Origin: Trinickia violacea
GTDB lineage: Bacteria > Pseudomonadota > Gammaproteobacteria > Burkholderiales > Burkholderiaceae
Length of the DNA stretch: 64,000 nt
Reading direction: 5' to 3'
NCBI RefSeq assembly: GCF_005280735.1
Contig: NZ_CP040077.1
Span: 2,604,001 to 2,668,000 of the forward strand
A program made the translations under genes and the position numbers. A model generated the notes under the pieces. That model worked only from the letters and a program-made list of their open reading frames with translations, had not been told where the DNA came from and searched no databases. Below are positions 23,727 through 32,012 of the stretch, one piece after another; positions within the stretch are counted from its first letter, which is position 1; every line of letters begins with the position of its first letter.

Positions 23727-26380
23727 GATGCATACCCTCGCCGTTCACGCTCTGACGCGAGCCTGTCCTGAATGATCTGCCATACGCGTTCGGCCAGCTC
23801 GTTCACGTCGTCCGCACGGCCTCCGGCATGCGGCGCACCCGGCGCTGCGGGGAGCGCGGCCGGCTGGGCGCCCGGCGGCGTGGCCGCACGCTGGAGGGCG
23901 GCCGGCACGACGCCGTACTCGTCAGCGACGCGCTCCACTTCCGATGGCTCGGCCGCTTCGCTGCGTGACACGCCTTGCGAGGTGGCCGCGCCCGGCCGCG
24001 CGTGAACGCCGCTGCTGCGCATCACGGAGCTAGCCTGCGATTGCACGGCTTCGGGCACTGCAGCCGAGGGCACGGCGACAGGCCCCGCAGACGCCAAGAC
24101 CCGCAGGATATCCGGCATGCGGGTGTCGCCGCGTCGGACAGCGGTTGCATGCGCAGATGGCGCGACCCGCGCGGGAGCAACCGCAGGCATGCTCGGTTCA
24201 CCGGCATGCGCGGGAGCGAGGGCAAAGTCGGGGAGCGCGACGCTGCCGTGGTGGCCGCCGGCCTCGCGTCGCTGAACCGTGCTGCCCTCTGGCGATGGCG
24301 ACACGAGCGACGCATCGCGTCGTGCCTGCGCCGATCCGAGAGCTAGTGCCATCGCAGCTTTGCCGTGTGTAGCGGTGGCCAACGGGTTATCGCTGTAGGC
24401 CCGGATTTCGCGGGACGACGTAACGTGTGCGGATGCTGTCGCCACGGGCGGTGCTTCACTGCCGGTCCGTGCACGGTGCAGCGTCTGCGCTGCCGTTACG
24501 GTTTGTACCGGCACCGCGCTTTGGGCCCGGGCGATCACAGGCGTGGGCACTGTTCGCGAATGTGTTGGCTCGTGAGCGGTATGCGCGTCATGAGCGTCAT
24601 GAGCGTCATGAGCGAGCACCTCCGGCGCGGACACGCTCGTGCCCGCCATGCCAGAACGCGCGACACTGTCCGCGTCGGATCGGACGCCGGAATGACCGGT
24701 GGCGCGCACGCCGGGCGATGCGATCACGCGCGCGACGATCGGACCGGTATCGTTCGCTGTTCGCGTGGCGATAGTCGCGGCGCCCGCCACGACGGCGCGG
24801 TCCGCCTCCCGGTGGACCGCCGCTGCGCGTTCTCCAGCCGATGCCTTCGTGTCGCGCAACCACCGCACGATGGAGCGCGCATTCGCATCCATCACGCTGT
24901 CCACGGTTCGCTCAGTAGGCGAAGGTTCCGCCGGCAGCACAACCGCTGCAGGCTCGGTGCGAGCATCGCTCGCGCTCTCGCTTTCGGCCCGCGCGGCCAC
25001 GACCGGCATTGCCATCGCACTCGACACGCGCTGCACGGGTTCTGCGTCGACCGCGTCGCGATTGAGATCCGGCCCGCCGGTTGCGCTTCGCACGCCTTCC
25101 CCCGGCATCGACGCGCCAGCCTCGCGCATCGCCATGCCGTCGAACCGGGCTTCGGCAGCCGGCGTTCGAGAGGCGGCATCGCCGGTGGTGTTCCCGGGTA
25201 GCGTTATCGATCGAGACAGTGTGACGTGATCCGTGCGCACCTCCCTCCCGGCGCGCGTGAAAGTGCCGATACGACCGGCAGCTGCGAAGTCGACGCTTCG
25301 CGTCATGGCGTGTGGTTGTCGTACCCGGGGTCCGGTTGCCGGACCCGCTGCCCCACCCACATCGCCGAGCCACCGATGCAACGCCACCACCAGCGGCTTC
25401 GGCGCCGACGCCATGCGCGGCACGCGGGCGAGAACAGCCGGCAACGCTGCCGTTGCCGACGCGTGCTGCCATGCCGTGCCGGGCACAGCGGTTGTACCGG
25501 CTGAGTGCGGCGAGTTCCTCGCAGGCGCACGCATGACCGCGAATGGCGGCGTATCGACCGATTTCGACCTGGCGGATCCGTCCGCACCCCGCGCATGCGC
25601 GGCGGGCAGCCCGCGAATCGTCGGCGTATCGGCAAGCGGGCGATCCGGCAGTCGTTCGCGAGTGAGCATAGGTGTCGCAGAGGGTGCGCCACTTCCATCG
25701 TTTCCTACGTCGCGGATATCGACGACGTCGCCAACCTTGCGCACAGTGGACGCCGCGCCGCCTGTGTGCGCATCCGCAGCCCGCGAAGGCGGCGCCTCGA
25801 CCATTTCGCTTGAATCGCGTGAACCAACTGGACTGATTGGGCTGACTGAGTCGCCTGCATCGCGCGCGACGGTAGGGCCCGCTCGCGTGACGTGCACTGG
25901 CTCGCCCGTCCGGGCAACCGGCGCGCTTTCGACGCGATGCGCGCCGGAGCTTGCGGATGGAGCGCCTGCTATCCGCTCCGTCGACGCAACGCTCGCTGGT
26001 CGCGCGTCGTCAGTCGCCCCCAAGGTCCCGATCGCCGCGCCGGCATGCTCGCCACCGCTTGCGCGTTCGCGCGAAATCGCCCCGTCTCGCGGAATCACAC
26101 GCGCCCGCGCAACCGGCCGCGTTGCCGGCATCGCGGACTCAGGTGCCTCGCGATCGACATGAATACGCCGGCCGATCACGACCGGTCGTGACTCTCCGGC
26201 ATCGTCCGCGGCGCCGCGGCCCGACATCCGGCGCCATGCGGAAGCGACGAAGTCCGCGTGCCGTTGATAGACCGCTGCGCCGATCTCACGCGTACGCACG
26301 CCCGCATTGAGCGCGGCGTGGGTGTGCCTCTGCCAGATCGAATGGCCGAGCGCGCGCGGATCGGAACTGCCGGTGCTCAC
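23717..26380 (-). CDS. Very long low-complexity protein in the eCIS operon, possible length ruler
   Basis: 887 residues from a GTG that overlaps the stop of the tube gene (GTGA). Only the ends look folded: residues 1-60 (HSIWQRHTHAALNAGVRTRE and GAAVYQRHADFVASAWRRM) and the last 35 (DDVNELAERVWQIIQDRLAS, RERRGYASWP), both helical. Everything between is alanine-, arginine-, serine- and proline-rich, low complexity, with no hydrophobic core and a short repeat (AHDAHDAHDAH). No other tape-measure candidate (Afp14-like) is found in the operon, and this gene sits between tube and tube initiator. A ruler or tube-lumen role is inferred from size and place only. Confidence 0.6.
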   Translation of the reverse strand: MSTGSSDPRALGHSIWQRHTHAALNAGVRTREIGAAVYQRHADFVASAWRRMSGRGAADDAGESRPVVIGRRIHVDREAPESAMPATRPVARARVIPRDGAISRERASGGEHAGAAIGTLGATDDARPASVASTERIAGAPSASSGAHRVESAPVARTGEPVHVTRAGPTVARDAGDSVSPISPVGSRDSSEMVEAPPSRAADAHTGGAASTVRKVGDVVDIRDVGNDGSGAPSATPMLTRERLPDRPLADTPTIRGLPAAHARGADGSARSKSVDTPPFAVMRAPARNSPHSAGTTAVPGTAWQHASATAALPAVLARVPRMASAPKPLVVALHRWLGDVGGAAGPATGPRVRQPHAMTRSVDFAAAGRIGTFTRAGREVRTDHVTLSRSITLPGNTTGDAASRTPAAEARFDGMAMREAGASMPGEGVRSATGGPDLNRDAVDAEPVQRVSSAMAMPVVAARAESESASDARTEPAAVVLPAEPSPTERTVDSVMDANARSIVRWLRDTKASAGERAAAVHREADRAVVAGAATIATRTANDTGPIVARVIASPGVRATGHSGVRSDADSVARSGMAGTSVSAPEVLAHDAHDAHDAHTAHEPTHSRTVPTPVIARAQSAVPVQTVTAAQTLHRARTGSEAPPVATASAHVTSSREIRAYSDNPLATATHGKAAMALALGSAQARRDASLVSPSPEGSTVQRREAGGHHGSVALPDFALAPAHAGEPSMPAVAPARVAPSAHATAVRRGDTRMPDILRVLASAGPVAVPSAAVPEAVQSQASSVMRSSGVHARPGAATSQGVSRSEAAEPSEVERVADEYGVVPAALQRAATPPGAQPAALPAAPGAPHAGGRADDVNELAERVWQIIQDRLASERERRGYASWP
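24586..24612 (-). repeat. Three perfect 9-bp tandem repeats in the long disordered gene
   Basis: CGTCATGAG occurs three times head to tail on the plus strand; on the coding strand it encodes the AHDAHDAHDAH stretch. As the unit is a multiple of three, copy change would lengthen or shorten the protein without breaking the frame. Confidence 0.8.
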
Positions 26381-26832
26381 GGCAGCACTCCCCGATGAAC
26401 GAGCTCGATCGCTTCGAATGCGACCGCGGAGTTGCTCGCGTGCAACTCGGGACCGGTCCATTTGACCGGACAGGCATCATGAAACGTCCAGCTGAGCGGC
26501 TCGCCATGCGTCGGATCGTTGAGCGTGACGGTCACGTCTTGCCTCTCGATCTGGCCTTGCATCACTTTCTGATACCAGGACCAGAGATAGCGCGAGTCGC
26601 CGAGACCGCGCTTCAGCACGAGCCGCGACGGATACTTCGCCGGGCCGGCAAGCTGATGCTCGAAGCGGTTCTCGCCGCCTTCCCGTAGTGTCTCGACCTC
26701 GATTTCCACTGCGATGCCCGACACCTCGCTGAAGCCCGCAATCACGCCGTCCTCGCCTCCGCCGGCCTTCGTGAGCTTGACCGTGTACACGAAAGCGACA
26801 TAGGGAAGATTTGCGCTGGTTGCGGCGGCCAT
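26377..26832 (-). CDS. Inner tube protein, Afp5-type (gp19-like)
   Basis: 151 residues. Shared tube features: SANLPYVAFVYTVKLTKAGG, AGFSEVSGIAVEIEVETLRE, KYPSRLVLKRGLGDSRYLW then WYQKVM, and the end FHDACPVKWTGPEL and VAFEAIELVHRG. The (G)FSEVSGL...LKRG....LW pattern is that of the T4 gp19 / Hcp-like tube family. It is the second, more divergent of the two tube proteins; such an Afp5-type copy usually forms the first layer on the tube initiator. The gene lies three bases after the small protein gene. Confidence 0.9.
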   Translation of the reverse strand: MAAATSANLPYVAFVYTVKLTKAGGGEDGVIAGFSEVSGIAVEIEVETLREGGENRFEHQLAGPAKYPSRLVLKRGLGDSRYLWSWYQKVMQGQIERQDVTVTLNDPTHGEPLSWTFHDACPVKWTGPELHASNSAVAFEAIELVHRGVLP

Positions 26833-26835
26833 GGA

Positions 26836-27009
26836 CTACTCCATCGGATCGGTCTGTGCGTCATTGATTCTTCGATTGATCTTCGCCACCTCCGAGACCC
26901 AGCGATGCCGCTCGAGATGGTCAAGCTTCATCAGTTGCGAGCGCGGCCAGTGAAGGTGATACGCGACATAGGCTACCTCCTCGTAAAGCTGGTCGAGGGG
27001 GTAGCCTAT
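26836..27009 (-). CDS. Small conserved eCIS protein (DUF6760-like) with non-standard start
   Basis: 57 residues reading GYPLDQLYEEVAYVAYHLHW then RSQLMKLDHLERHRWVSEV and KINRRINDA. I recognise this as the small helical protein that follows the zinc-finger assembly protein in many eCIS operons. No ATG, GTG or TTG is available in the right place. The only sensible start is an ATA at 27009 that overlaps the preceding TAG stop (ATAG), or an ATC 12 bases upstream. Translation is therefore probably by coupling from the gene before it. Its function is not known to me. Confidence 0.7.
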   Translation of the reverse strand: MGYPLDQLYEEVAYVAYHLHWPRSQLMKLDHLERHRWVSEVAKINRRINDAQTDPME

Positions 27010-27374
27010 GGCTCCCCCGATTCTTCGACCTCCACTTCGAATTTCTTTTCGCAGTGCGGGCAGGTGACGCGAACCCGGTTGTGCCCATTCGCGTTGATGC
27101 GCCGATACAGCTCCTCCAGATGCGCGAAGTCCGCAGCGAACATTTCCTCGATCACGCGCGGGTTGACCTGCGGCAGCTCGCCCAAGCGCGTCACCACGCG
27201 CGACAGCAGGATGATCGCGAGATAGCCGGGATTGGACTGCACGCGCGAGTCCTTCATCGGCGCGATCTCGTCGTTCGCGGTCGCGAGCCGCATCATGCCC
27301 TCGCGGTGCAGATTCCCCTGTGCATCCACGTAGCCATGCGGCAACGTGAATTCGAATTCGGTCACGATGCTCAT
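27006..27374 (-). CDS. eCIS tail assembly protein with zinc-binding cysteine pair
   Basis: 122 residues. EFEFTLPHGYVDAQGNLHRE, then MRLATANDEIAPMKDSRVQ and AIILLSRVVTRLGEL are the conserved core of a family found after the tube gene in eCIS operons, equivalent to a phage tail assembly protein. The end carries VTCPHCEKKFEVEVE, one CxxC pair resembling half of a zinc ribbon. The ATG overlaps the tube stop by four bases, and its TAG overlaps the odd start of the following small gene. Confidence 0.8.
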   Translation of the reverse strand: MSIVTEFEFTLPHGYVDAQGNLHREGMMRLATANDEIAPMKDSRVQSNPGYLAIILLSRVVTRLGELPQVNPRVIEEMFAADFAHLEELYRRINANGHNRVRVTCPHCEKKFEVEVEESGEP

Positions 27375-27817
27375 TTCGTGCGGTCCAGACCTTCGTGCAC
27401 GAGCTCGAGCGTGTCGATCGCGACTTCATTCGCAGTCGCGTTGAACGTCGGGCCGGTCCATTTGACGGGCCATGCCTCGACGAAATCCCATTGCGCGACG
27501 TCGTTGCCTTCGTCGTCCATCAGAATGATCGAGCCGTTCTTCCGGGCATTATTGATCTTGCCGTCCATCACCTGCTTGCGCCAGTTCCACAGGTCCTTGT
27601 CGTCGGTGATGCCGCGTTTCAGGGTGATGTTCGAGAACTTCTTCAGGCCGGGCAGCTTGCGAGTCGTCAGGGTCTTGTCGTCGCCTTCGCGATAGTCGAC
27701 CGGATCGGTCGACGCATCGAGCCCTGACACTTCACGAAAACCCGCCCGTTGGATGCCGCCGATCGACACCCTGAACTTGAATCCGCGAAACGGGTCTGTG
27801 CGTTTTCCGGTTGCCAT
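27371..27817 (-). CDS. Main inner tube protein, Afp1-type
   Basis: 148 residues: DPFRGFKFRVSIGGIQRAGF, REVSGLDASTDPVDYREGDD, LPGLKKFSNITLKRGITDD, then LWNWRKQVMDGKINNARKNG and the end WPVKWTGPTFNATANEVA, IDTLELVHEGL. This is a textbook eCIS tube monomer, which stacks as hexamers inside the sheath. A Shine-Dalgarno AGGAGAAGC precedes the ATG. It is 13 bases after the second sheath gene, matching the usual sheath-tube order. Confidence 0.94.
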   Translation of the reverse strand: MATGKRTDPFRGFKFRVSIGGIQRAGFREVSGLDASTDPVDYREGDDKTLTTRKLPGLKKFSNITLKRGITDDKDLWNWRKQVMDGKINNARKNGSIILMDDEGNDVAQWDFVEAWPVKWTGPTFNATANEVAIDTLELVHEGLDRTK

Positions 27818-27829
27818 GATTGCTTCTCC

Positions 27830-29098
27830 TTATTGCCAGGCTGTCGGTACCGTGATGTTCACGCCGCTGGCGCTCTGTGTGATCCTGACGATGACGAATT
27901 CGCTCGGCGCCGCGGGCGCGAGCCCTACCTCGGCCACCACGATGCCGCTGTCGCGGCTGAACTGCGCGTTGGTTTCGGCGTCGCACTTCACGAAGTAGGC
28001 GTCGGCCTCGCTGTCGCCCTTCAAGGCGCCGCGCCGGAACAGTTCGCTGCAGTAGCGCTTCAGGCGCTCTGCGGTCAATGTCCAGAGCGGAACGCCGTTC
28101 GGTTCGAATACCAGATCGCGCATGTTGTATTCGAGCCAGCGCGTGAGCGCGAGCATCACGCGCGTCACATTCACGTACCGCCATGCGGGTCGGTCGCTCA
28201 GCGTGCGCGCGCCCCATACGCGTATGCCCCAGCCGCGCGATTCACGCAGACAGTTGACGCCCGCGTCGTTGAGCAGCGCCTGTTCGCTGTCCCCTATCAC
28301 GTAGCCGAGGTCGAGCGCGCCCTCCAGCACCTCGTTCGCGGGCGGCTTGTGCACGCCGTCGCGGCGGTCGCTGCGCGCATAGACGCCTGCGACGTGACCG
28401 CACGGCGGCACGAGCAGGCCGGACGAAGTACGACTGCTCGCGCGATGATCCACCACGCGGATCCATGGAAAGTAGATCGCGCCGTAGTTGGGCGGCAGCG
28501 TCTGCCATTGGCCGATCGAGTCGATGAGCATCGCATCGGCCCCGTGCTCGGTTACGTTGGCCGGGTTGCCCGCGTACGCGTCCAGAATCGCGAAGCGCTC
28601 ACCCATGCGTGCGCAGTATTCGACCACCCGCGCCTGCAGATCGAACACGCGCGCGGACGACTGCGCGATCTCCGGCCTCATGATGTCGGGCACGCAGACG
28701 AGATCGATGTCCTCGAGGTCGTCGAGCATCCCGCGAGGTTCGAACGGCGCGGCGATCGCGTCGGCCAACTTCTGTCCGTCGGGCGTCGCGGGCGCGTCGG
28801 CATCCGCCGGCTTCAAGTAGCACAGCCGCCCGCCGTTCTCGAAGAAGCCGCGTACCGCGCACGCCAGCAGGGCGCTCACGCCGTCGGCCGCAAAAGCCTG
28901 TTCGAACTGCTGCCAGCGCGTGAAGCGGTAAAGCGCGGGACCCTCCGCCCGCACATTGCCGCCCCCAGTCAGCCCCACGAACAGCGGCACGCCGCTGCTC
29001 GCCGCCGGGGGCACCTCTACCTCGCCTGCGCGCCAGTCGAAGTAGAGACCCGGCGTCCGGTAGGCGCCGGTTCCGTGCGGGGGCTGTCGCGTCTTCAT
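27830..29098 (-). CDS. Contractile sheath protein, second copy
   Basis: 422 residues. YRTPGLYFDWRAGEV and GVPLFVGLTGGGNV form the start. Sheath hallmarks further on are ALLACAVRGFFENGGRLCYL, the GVYARSDRRDGVHKPPANEV box (hallmark of tail sheaths) and GWGIRVWGARTLS with WRYVNVTRVMLAL. The C-terminus IVVAEVGLAPAAPSEFVIVR, ITQ is the strand that links neighbouring subunits. It lies 25 bases after the first sheath gene. Lengths of 380-450 are normal, so this copy is standard, unlike the upstream one. Confidence 0.93.
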   Translation of the reverse strand: MKTRQPPHGTGAYRTPGLYFDWRAGEVEVPPAASSGVPLFVGLTGGGNVRAEGPALYRFTRWQQFEQAFAADGVSALLACAVRGFFENGGRLCYLKPADADAPATPDGQKLADAIAAPFEPRGMLDDLEDIDLVCVPDIMRPEIAQSSARVFDLQARVVEYCARMGERFAILDAYAGNPANVTEHGADAMLIDSIGQWQTLPPNYGAIYFPWIRVVDHRASSRTSSGLLVPPCGHVAGVYARSDRRDGVHKPPANEVLEGALDLGYVIGDSEQALLNDAGVNCLRESRGWGIRVWGARTLSDRPAWRYVNVTRVMLALTRWLEYNMRDLVFEPNGVPLWTLTAERLKRYCSELFRRGALKGDSEADAYFVKCDAETNAQFSRDSGIVVAEVGLAPAAPSEFVIVRITQSASGVNITVPTAWQ

Positions 29099-29123
29099 CG
29101 CTTGCCGGTTCGCTCAGGCACGC

Positions 29124-31022
29124 TCAAGTGCGCGGGGCCCCGGTGGATTGCGTGATCCGGAAGATCACGAACTCGGCCGGCCGCACGATCGCGACGCCGA
29201 TCTCCGTGATCACCTGGCCCAGATCGCGCACTTCCGGCGGATTGAGTTCCGCGTCGCATTTCACATAGAACGCCTCTTCCGGCGTCGCGCCGAAGAGCGC
29301 GCCGCTGCGCCACACGTTGGTCAGGAACGCGGAAACATTCAGGCGGATCTTGCCCCACAGCGCTTCGTCGTTCGGCTCGAAGACGATCCACTGCGTGCCC
29401 TCTTCGATCGACTTCTGCAGAAACAGAAAGAGCCGGCGTACGCTCACATACTTCCACTCGCTGTTCGCGTCGCCGCCGATCGTGCGCGCGCCCCAAACCG
29501 TCACCGCGTTGTTCATGATCCGGATCGCGTTGACGCCCTGCGGGTTAAGCAGTTCCTGCACCGGCTTGCTGACGTAGTACTTGACCTCGATCGCGCCGCG
29601 TATCACGCAATTGGCCGGCGCCTTGTGCACGCCGCGCTCGGTGTCGGTGCGCGCATAGATGCCGGCGAGGTGTCCGCTCGGCGCCACATAGGTTCGGCCT
29701 CGATATTTCGGATTCACCTTGCGCGCCACGTCGCCGTCCTGCAGCAGCTTCGCCGGGTCGATGACCTCGATGTGCGGAAAATAGAATGCCGCGTTCTTGC
29801 ACGGACGCGGCAGTGCGGCATTCTCGCCGGCGCTCGTGTAGTTCAGCTGCTGCACGTCCAGGTCGTTGTCGTCGCCGTCGTTCACGACCTGCTGGCTGTC
29901 GAGTATCGCGAAGCAGTTCTCGCGATTCTCGACGTGCGTCATCAACGCCTCCCAGTTGTCCGCCGACTTCGGCAAACCCGGTATCGCGATGATCGCGAGT
30001 TCGTCGATCGACTTGAAGTTCTCGAGAGCGTCTTCGAGCTGTTCCTCTCTGTCGATGCGGCAGACAAAGGCCTTCGTTCCGCCGTTCTTGAAGAAGCCGT
30101 TGACCGCGTGCGTCAATGCGTGATGCCCCGGGTGCATTGGGCTGAAGGTCCAGAGGTCGGGATTGTCGTACGGCAAGTCCGGCGTGTCCTTGTATGCGGA
30201 GAAGGTGCCGAAGCGCTGCGCGTACTCGGTGAAGTTGGTGCACAGCTTCGTATCGAGGCTCTCCACCTTCAGCGTGAACTCCTGCAGGATGAACGGCCTC
30301 AGGATCGAGCGCGCGAGCAGCGTATCGTCTTGCTTGATGTCCTCGTACGTGTCGTCCTCTTGCTCGACGAGCTTGGCCGGCGCGGCGTCCGGCGCAGGGG
30401 CGGGTGCGGCGCCGCCGGCCGGCGGCGTCGTTCCGGCGATGCTCGCCCTGAGACTGGTCAGCTCGGCCGCTTTCGCGTTCACCGCGGCGTCGAGCCGATT
30501 GAACTTCTGTACCGCCTGCGTCTGCGCCCTCTGCGCCCTTTGCTGCTTGGCGCTTGCATCTTCGAGCGCCTGCTGCAGTTCCGCCCGGTTCGCGTCCGTC
30601 GCCGCTTCGAACGCGGTGGTCGCGTTCTGCTCCGCCGTATTCGCTGCATCCAGTGCGCTTTGCGCGGAATTGACCGCCGTCTGCGCTGCGTCAAGCTGCG
30701 TCTTCAGATCCGTCAACTCGCGGTTTAGGCTGTCCTCGGTGTTGCGCAAAACCGCGAGGTTGGCCGCCGCCGCTTCCGCGGCGCGCGCCCTCGCTGCGGC
30801 ATCGCCGGGCTGTCCCGGGCCCGCCGCTCGCAGCTCGGCCAGTTCCGCTGCCGCGCGCGCGGCGACGGGATCGTAGTCCGGATTCGGCACGGGAACATAG
30901 ATCTTCGGCGGCACGATGCCGATGAACCCGACGACGTTCGTTCCCACTCCCGCGATCGGCTGTTGTGCGGACGGGACTTCTTCCACATACACGCCAGGGG
31001 CAAGATAAGTAGCGCTTGACAT
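29124..31022 (-). CDS. Contractile sheath protein with inserted coiled coil
   Basis: 632 residues, about 150 longer than usual. The start YLAPGVYVEEVPSAQQPIAG, VGTNVVGFIGIV is the normal first sheath strand. The sheath resumes at FTEYAQRFGTFSAYKDTPDL and continues through ALTHAVNGFFKNGGTKAFVC, GIYARTDTERGVHKAPANCV, TVWGARTIGGDANSEWKYVS to VITEIGVAIVRPAEFVIFRI, TQ. Between them, residues 52-218 are an alanine/glutamine-rich predicted coiled coil followed by a proline-alanine linker. The core motifs are intact, so the protein should polymerise. The insert would project outward or sit at one end of the particle. It is the first sheath gene of the operon, 54 bases after the terminator-protein gene. 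Confidence 0.93.
   Translation of the reverse strand: MSSATYLAPGVYVEEVPSAQQPIAGVGTNVVGFIGIVPPKIYVPVPNPDYDPVAARAAAELAELRAAGPGQPGDAAARARAAEAAAANLAVLRNTEDSLNRELTDLKTQLDAAQTAVNSAQSALDAANTAEQNATTAFEAATDANRAELQQALEDASAKQQRAQRAQTQAVQKFNRLDAAVNAKAAELTSLRASIAGTTPPAGGAAPAPAPDAAPAKLVEQEDDTYEDIKQDDTLLARSILRPFILQEFTLKVESLDTKLCTNFTEYAQRFGTFSAYKDTPDLPYDNPDLWTFSPMHPGHHALTHAVNGFFKNGGTKAFVCRIDREEQLEDALENFKSIDELAIIAIPGLPKSADNWEALMTHVENRENCFAILDSQQVVNDGDDNDLDVQQLNYTSAGENAALPRPCKNAAFYFPHIEVIDPAKLLQDGDVARKVNPKYRGRTYVAPSGHLAGIYARTDTERGVHKAPANCVIRGAIEVKYYVSKPVQELLNPQGVNAIRIMNNAVTVWGARTIGGDANSEWKYVSVRRLFLFLQKSIEEGTQWIVFEPNDEALWGKIRLNVSAFLTNVWRSGALFGATPEEAFYVKCDAELNPPEVRDLGQVITEIGVAIVRPAEFVIFRITQSTGAPRT
30369..30869 (-). 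other. Coiled-coil insertion domain in the first sheath protein
   Basis: Residues 52-218 of the sheath. From about 78 to 197 the sequence is helical with heptad-like spacing and no proline (for example RELTDLKTQLDAAQTAVNSA). It ends in a PPAGGAAPAPAPDAAPAK linker. The second sheath in the same operon has nothing comparable at this position. Confidence 0.8.
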
Positions 31023-31076
31023 AGAGACGTCCCCTTTCTGTCATATCCGCTAAAACGGTTGTTCAATCCGACGTTT

Positions 31077-31682
31077 TCAACCCGCCACACGTCTGCCCAG
31101 CACGGACTCGAAATGAAAGATTCTTTCCGTGACGAGCCGCACCTCCTCGGGCACGGCGACATCGACGGAAAGCGTGACGGTGTAGTTGATCGCGGCCTTC
31201 GGCTTACCGCCCATCGCCTGCCAGAACTCGCCGAGGCTTTGCAGGCGTCCGGGCTGCAATGCGCTGACGGGCAGCGGCAGATCGCTCGCGACAAGACTGC
31301 CGCGCAGCAAGTCCTGCGGAATCGTTCGATACCTCAGCAATGCGCGCATCACTTCACCGAGCAGGCGATGTTCGTCTTCGGCGGGATTCGCGAGCCCTTC
31401 GCGCGGCCATGCCGTGATCAGGTACGACGCGTCGACGCGAACCGGCATCCGGCGGCGCTGCGCGGTGCCGTCCGCATGATGGTCGAGCATCACGTCGTTG
31501 CTGCGCAGCTCGAGATTTTCGCGAACGTCGTAGAGAAACAGATCGATAGCGGGCGTAGTGACGGACTGAGGAGGAAAGCGATCGTCCGGAGCCTCGAAGC
31601 TGACCTGGATCTGCTCGGAAAGGCCTGGCGCCAACTCCCGTCTGAGCAAGGCCGCGAGTGTCTTGTCGAGGTCGTCAATCAT
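31077..31682 (-). CDS. Tail terminator / cap protein, DUF4255 (Afp16-like)
   Basis: 201 residues. The start MIDDLDKTLAALLRRELAPG is chosen for its GAGGT site; upstream codons are out of character. The DUF4255 signature is seen as AIDLFLYDVRENLELRSND, RMPVRVDASYLITAWPR and EDEHRLLGEVMRALLRYRTI. The end PKAAINYTVTLSVDVAVPE and RIFHFESVLGR is also typical. Afp16-type proteins cap the tail and set its end. It is the first gene of the particle operon, so its promoter should lie in 31683-32241. Confidence 0.88.
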   Translation of the reverse strand: MIDDLDKTLAALLRRELAPGLSEQIQVSFEAPDDRFPPQSVTTPAIDLFLYDVRENLELRSNDVMLDHHADGTAQRRRMPVRVDASYLITAWPREGLANPAEDEHRLLGEVMRALLRYRTIPQDLLRGSLVASDLPLPVSALQPGRLQSLGEFWQAMGGKPKAAINYTVTLSVDVAVPEEVRLVTERIFHFESVLGRRVAG

Positions 31683-31830
31683 GAGCCATGTACCTCGTGG
31701 CTTTCCTCGCCACCTCAGTTCCTGCGGACACGGACCGCGCAAGATCGCAAGCGGCCGATTCGATTAACGAATTACCACAGGCTGATTCAGAGGGGAACAA
31801 AAGATGTATTAAGGGATTTTTCGCCGTTAC

Positions 31831-31856
31831 GCCGTTAATTTCCGCCGTTAATTTCC
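31831..31856. repeat. Tandem 13-bp repeats upstream of the particle operon
   Basis: GCCGTTAATTTCC occurs twice head to tail without mismatch, preceded by a partial copy (GCCGTTA at 31823) and followed by a near-copy start (GACGTT). It lies about 150 bases upstream of the first particle gene and could be a regulator binding array. Confidence 0.6.
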
Positions 31857-31883
31857 GACGTTGAATGCAGACTTCATGGCCTT

Positions 31884-32012
31884 TTATGGATAGAGCATGC
31901 GATCCTCGATGTCAAGGACGCCGATGTATTCCCGGTGCTCGTCCGACTCCCGCAGGTAGGACGCTTGACGCGATATTCGCCCCCAATTTCCATTTGAATT
32001 CCAGACACCCAT
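31884..32012 (-). CDS. Possible 42-residue protein upstream of the particle operon
   Basis: The minus-strand frame reads MGVWNSNGNWGRISRQASYL, then RESDEHREYIGVLDIEDRML and YP before TAA. The second half has the composition of a real protein and is unlike the random GC-driven frames nearby. A GGAGGAG lies 16-22 bases before the ATG, rather far. It may be a small gene, or the preserved C-terminus of a lost one. Its function is unknown. Confidence 0.3.
   Translation of the reverse strand: MGVWNSNGNWGRISRQASYLRESDEHREYIGVLDIEDRMLYP

Noticed and set aside
24586..24612. CRISPR-like or phase-variation tract
   Set aside because: Only three 9-bp units, in frame and without spacers; copy change would not switch the gene off.
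29148..30728. 526-codon plus-strand frame opposite the first sheath gene
   Set aside because: Shadow of the sheath gene; no motif.
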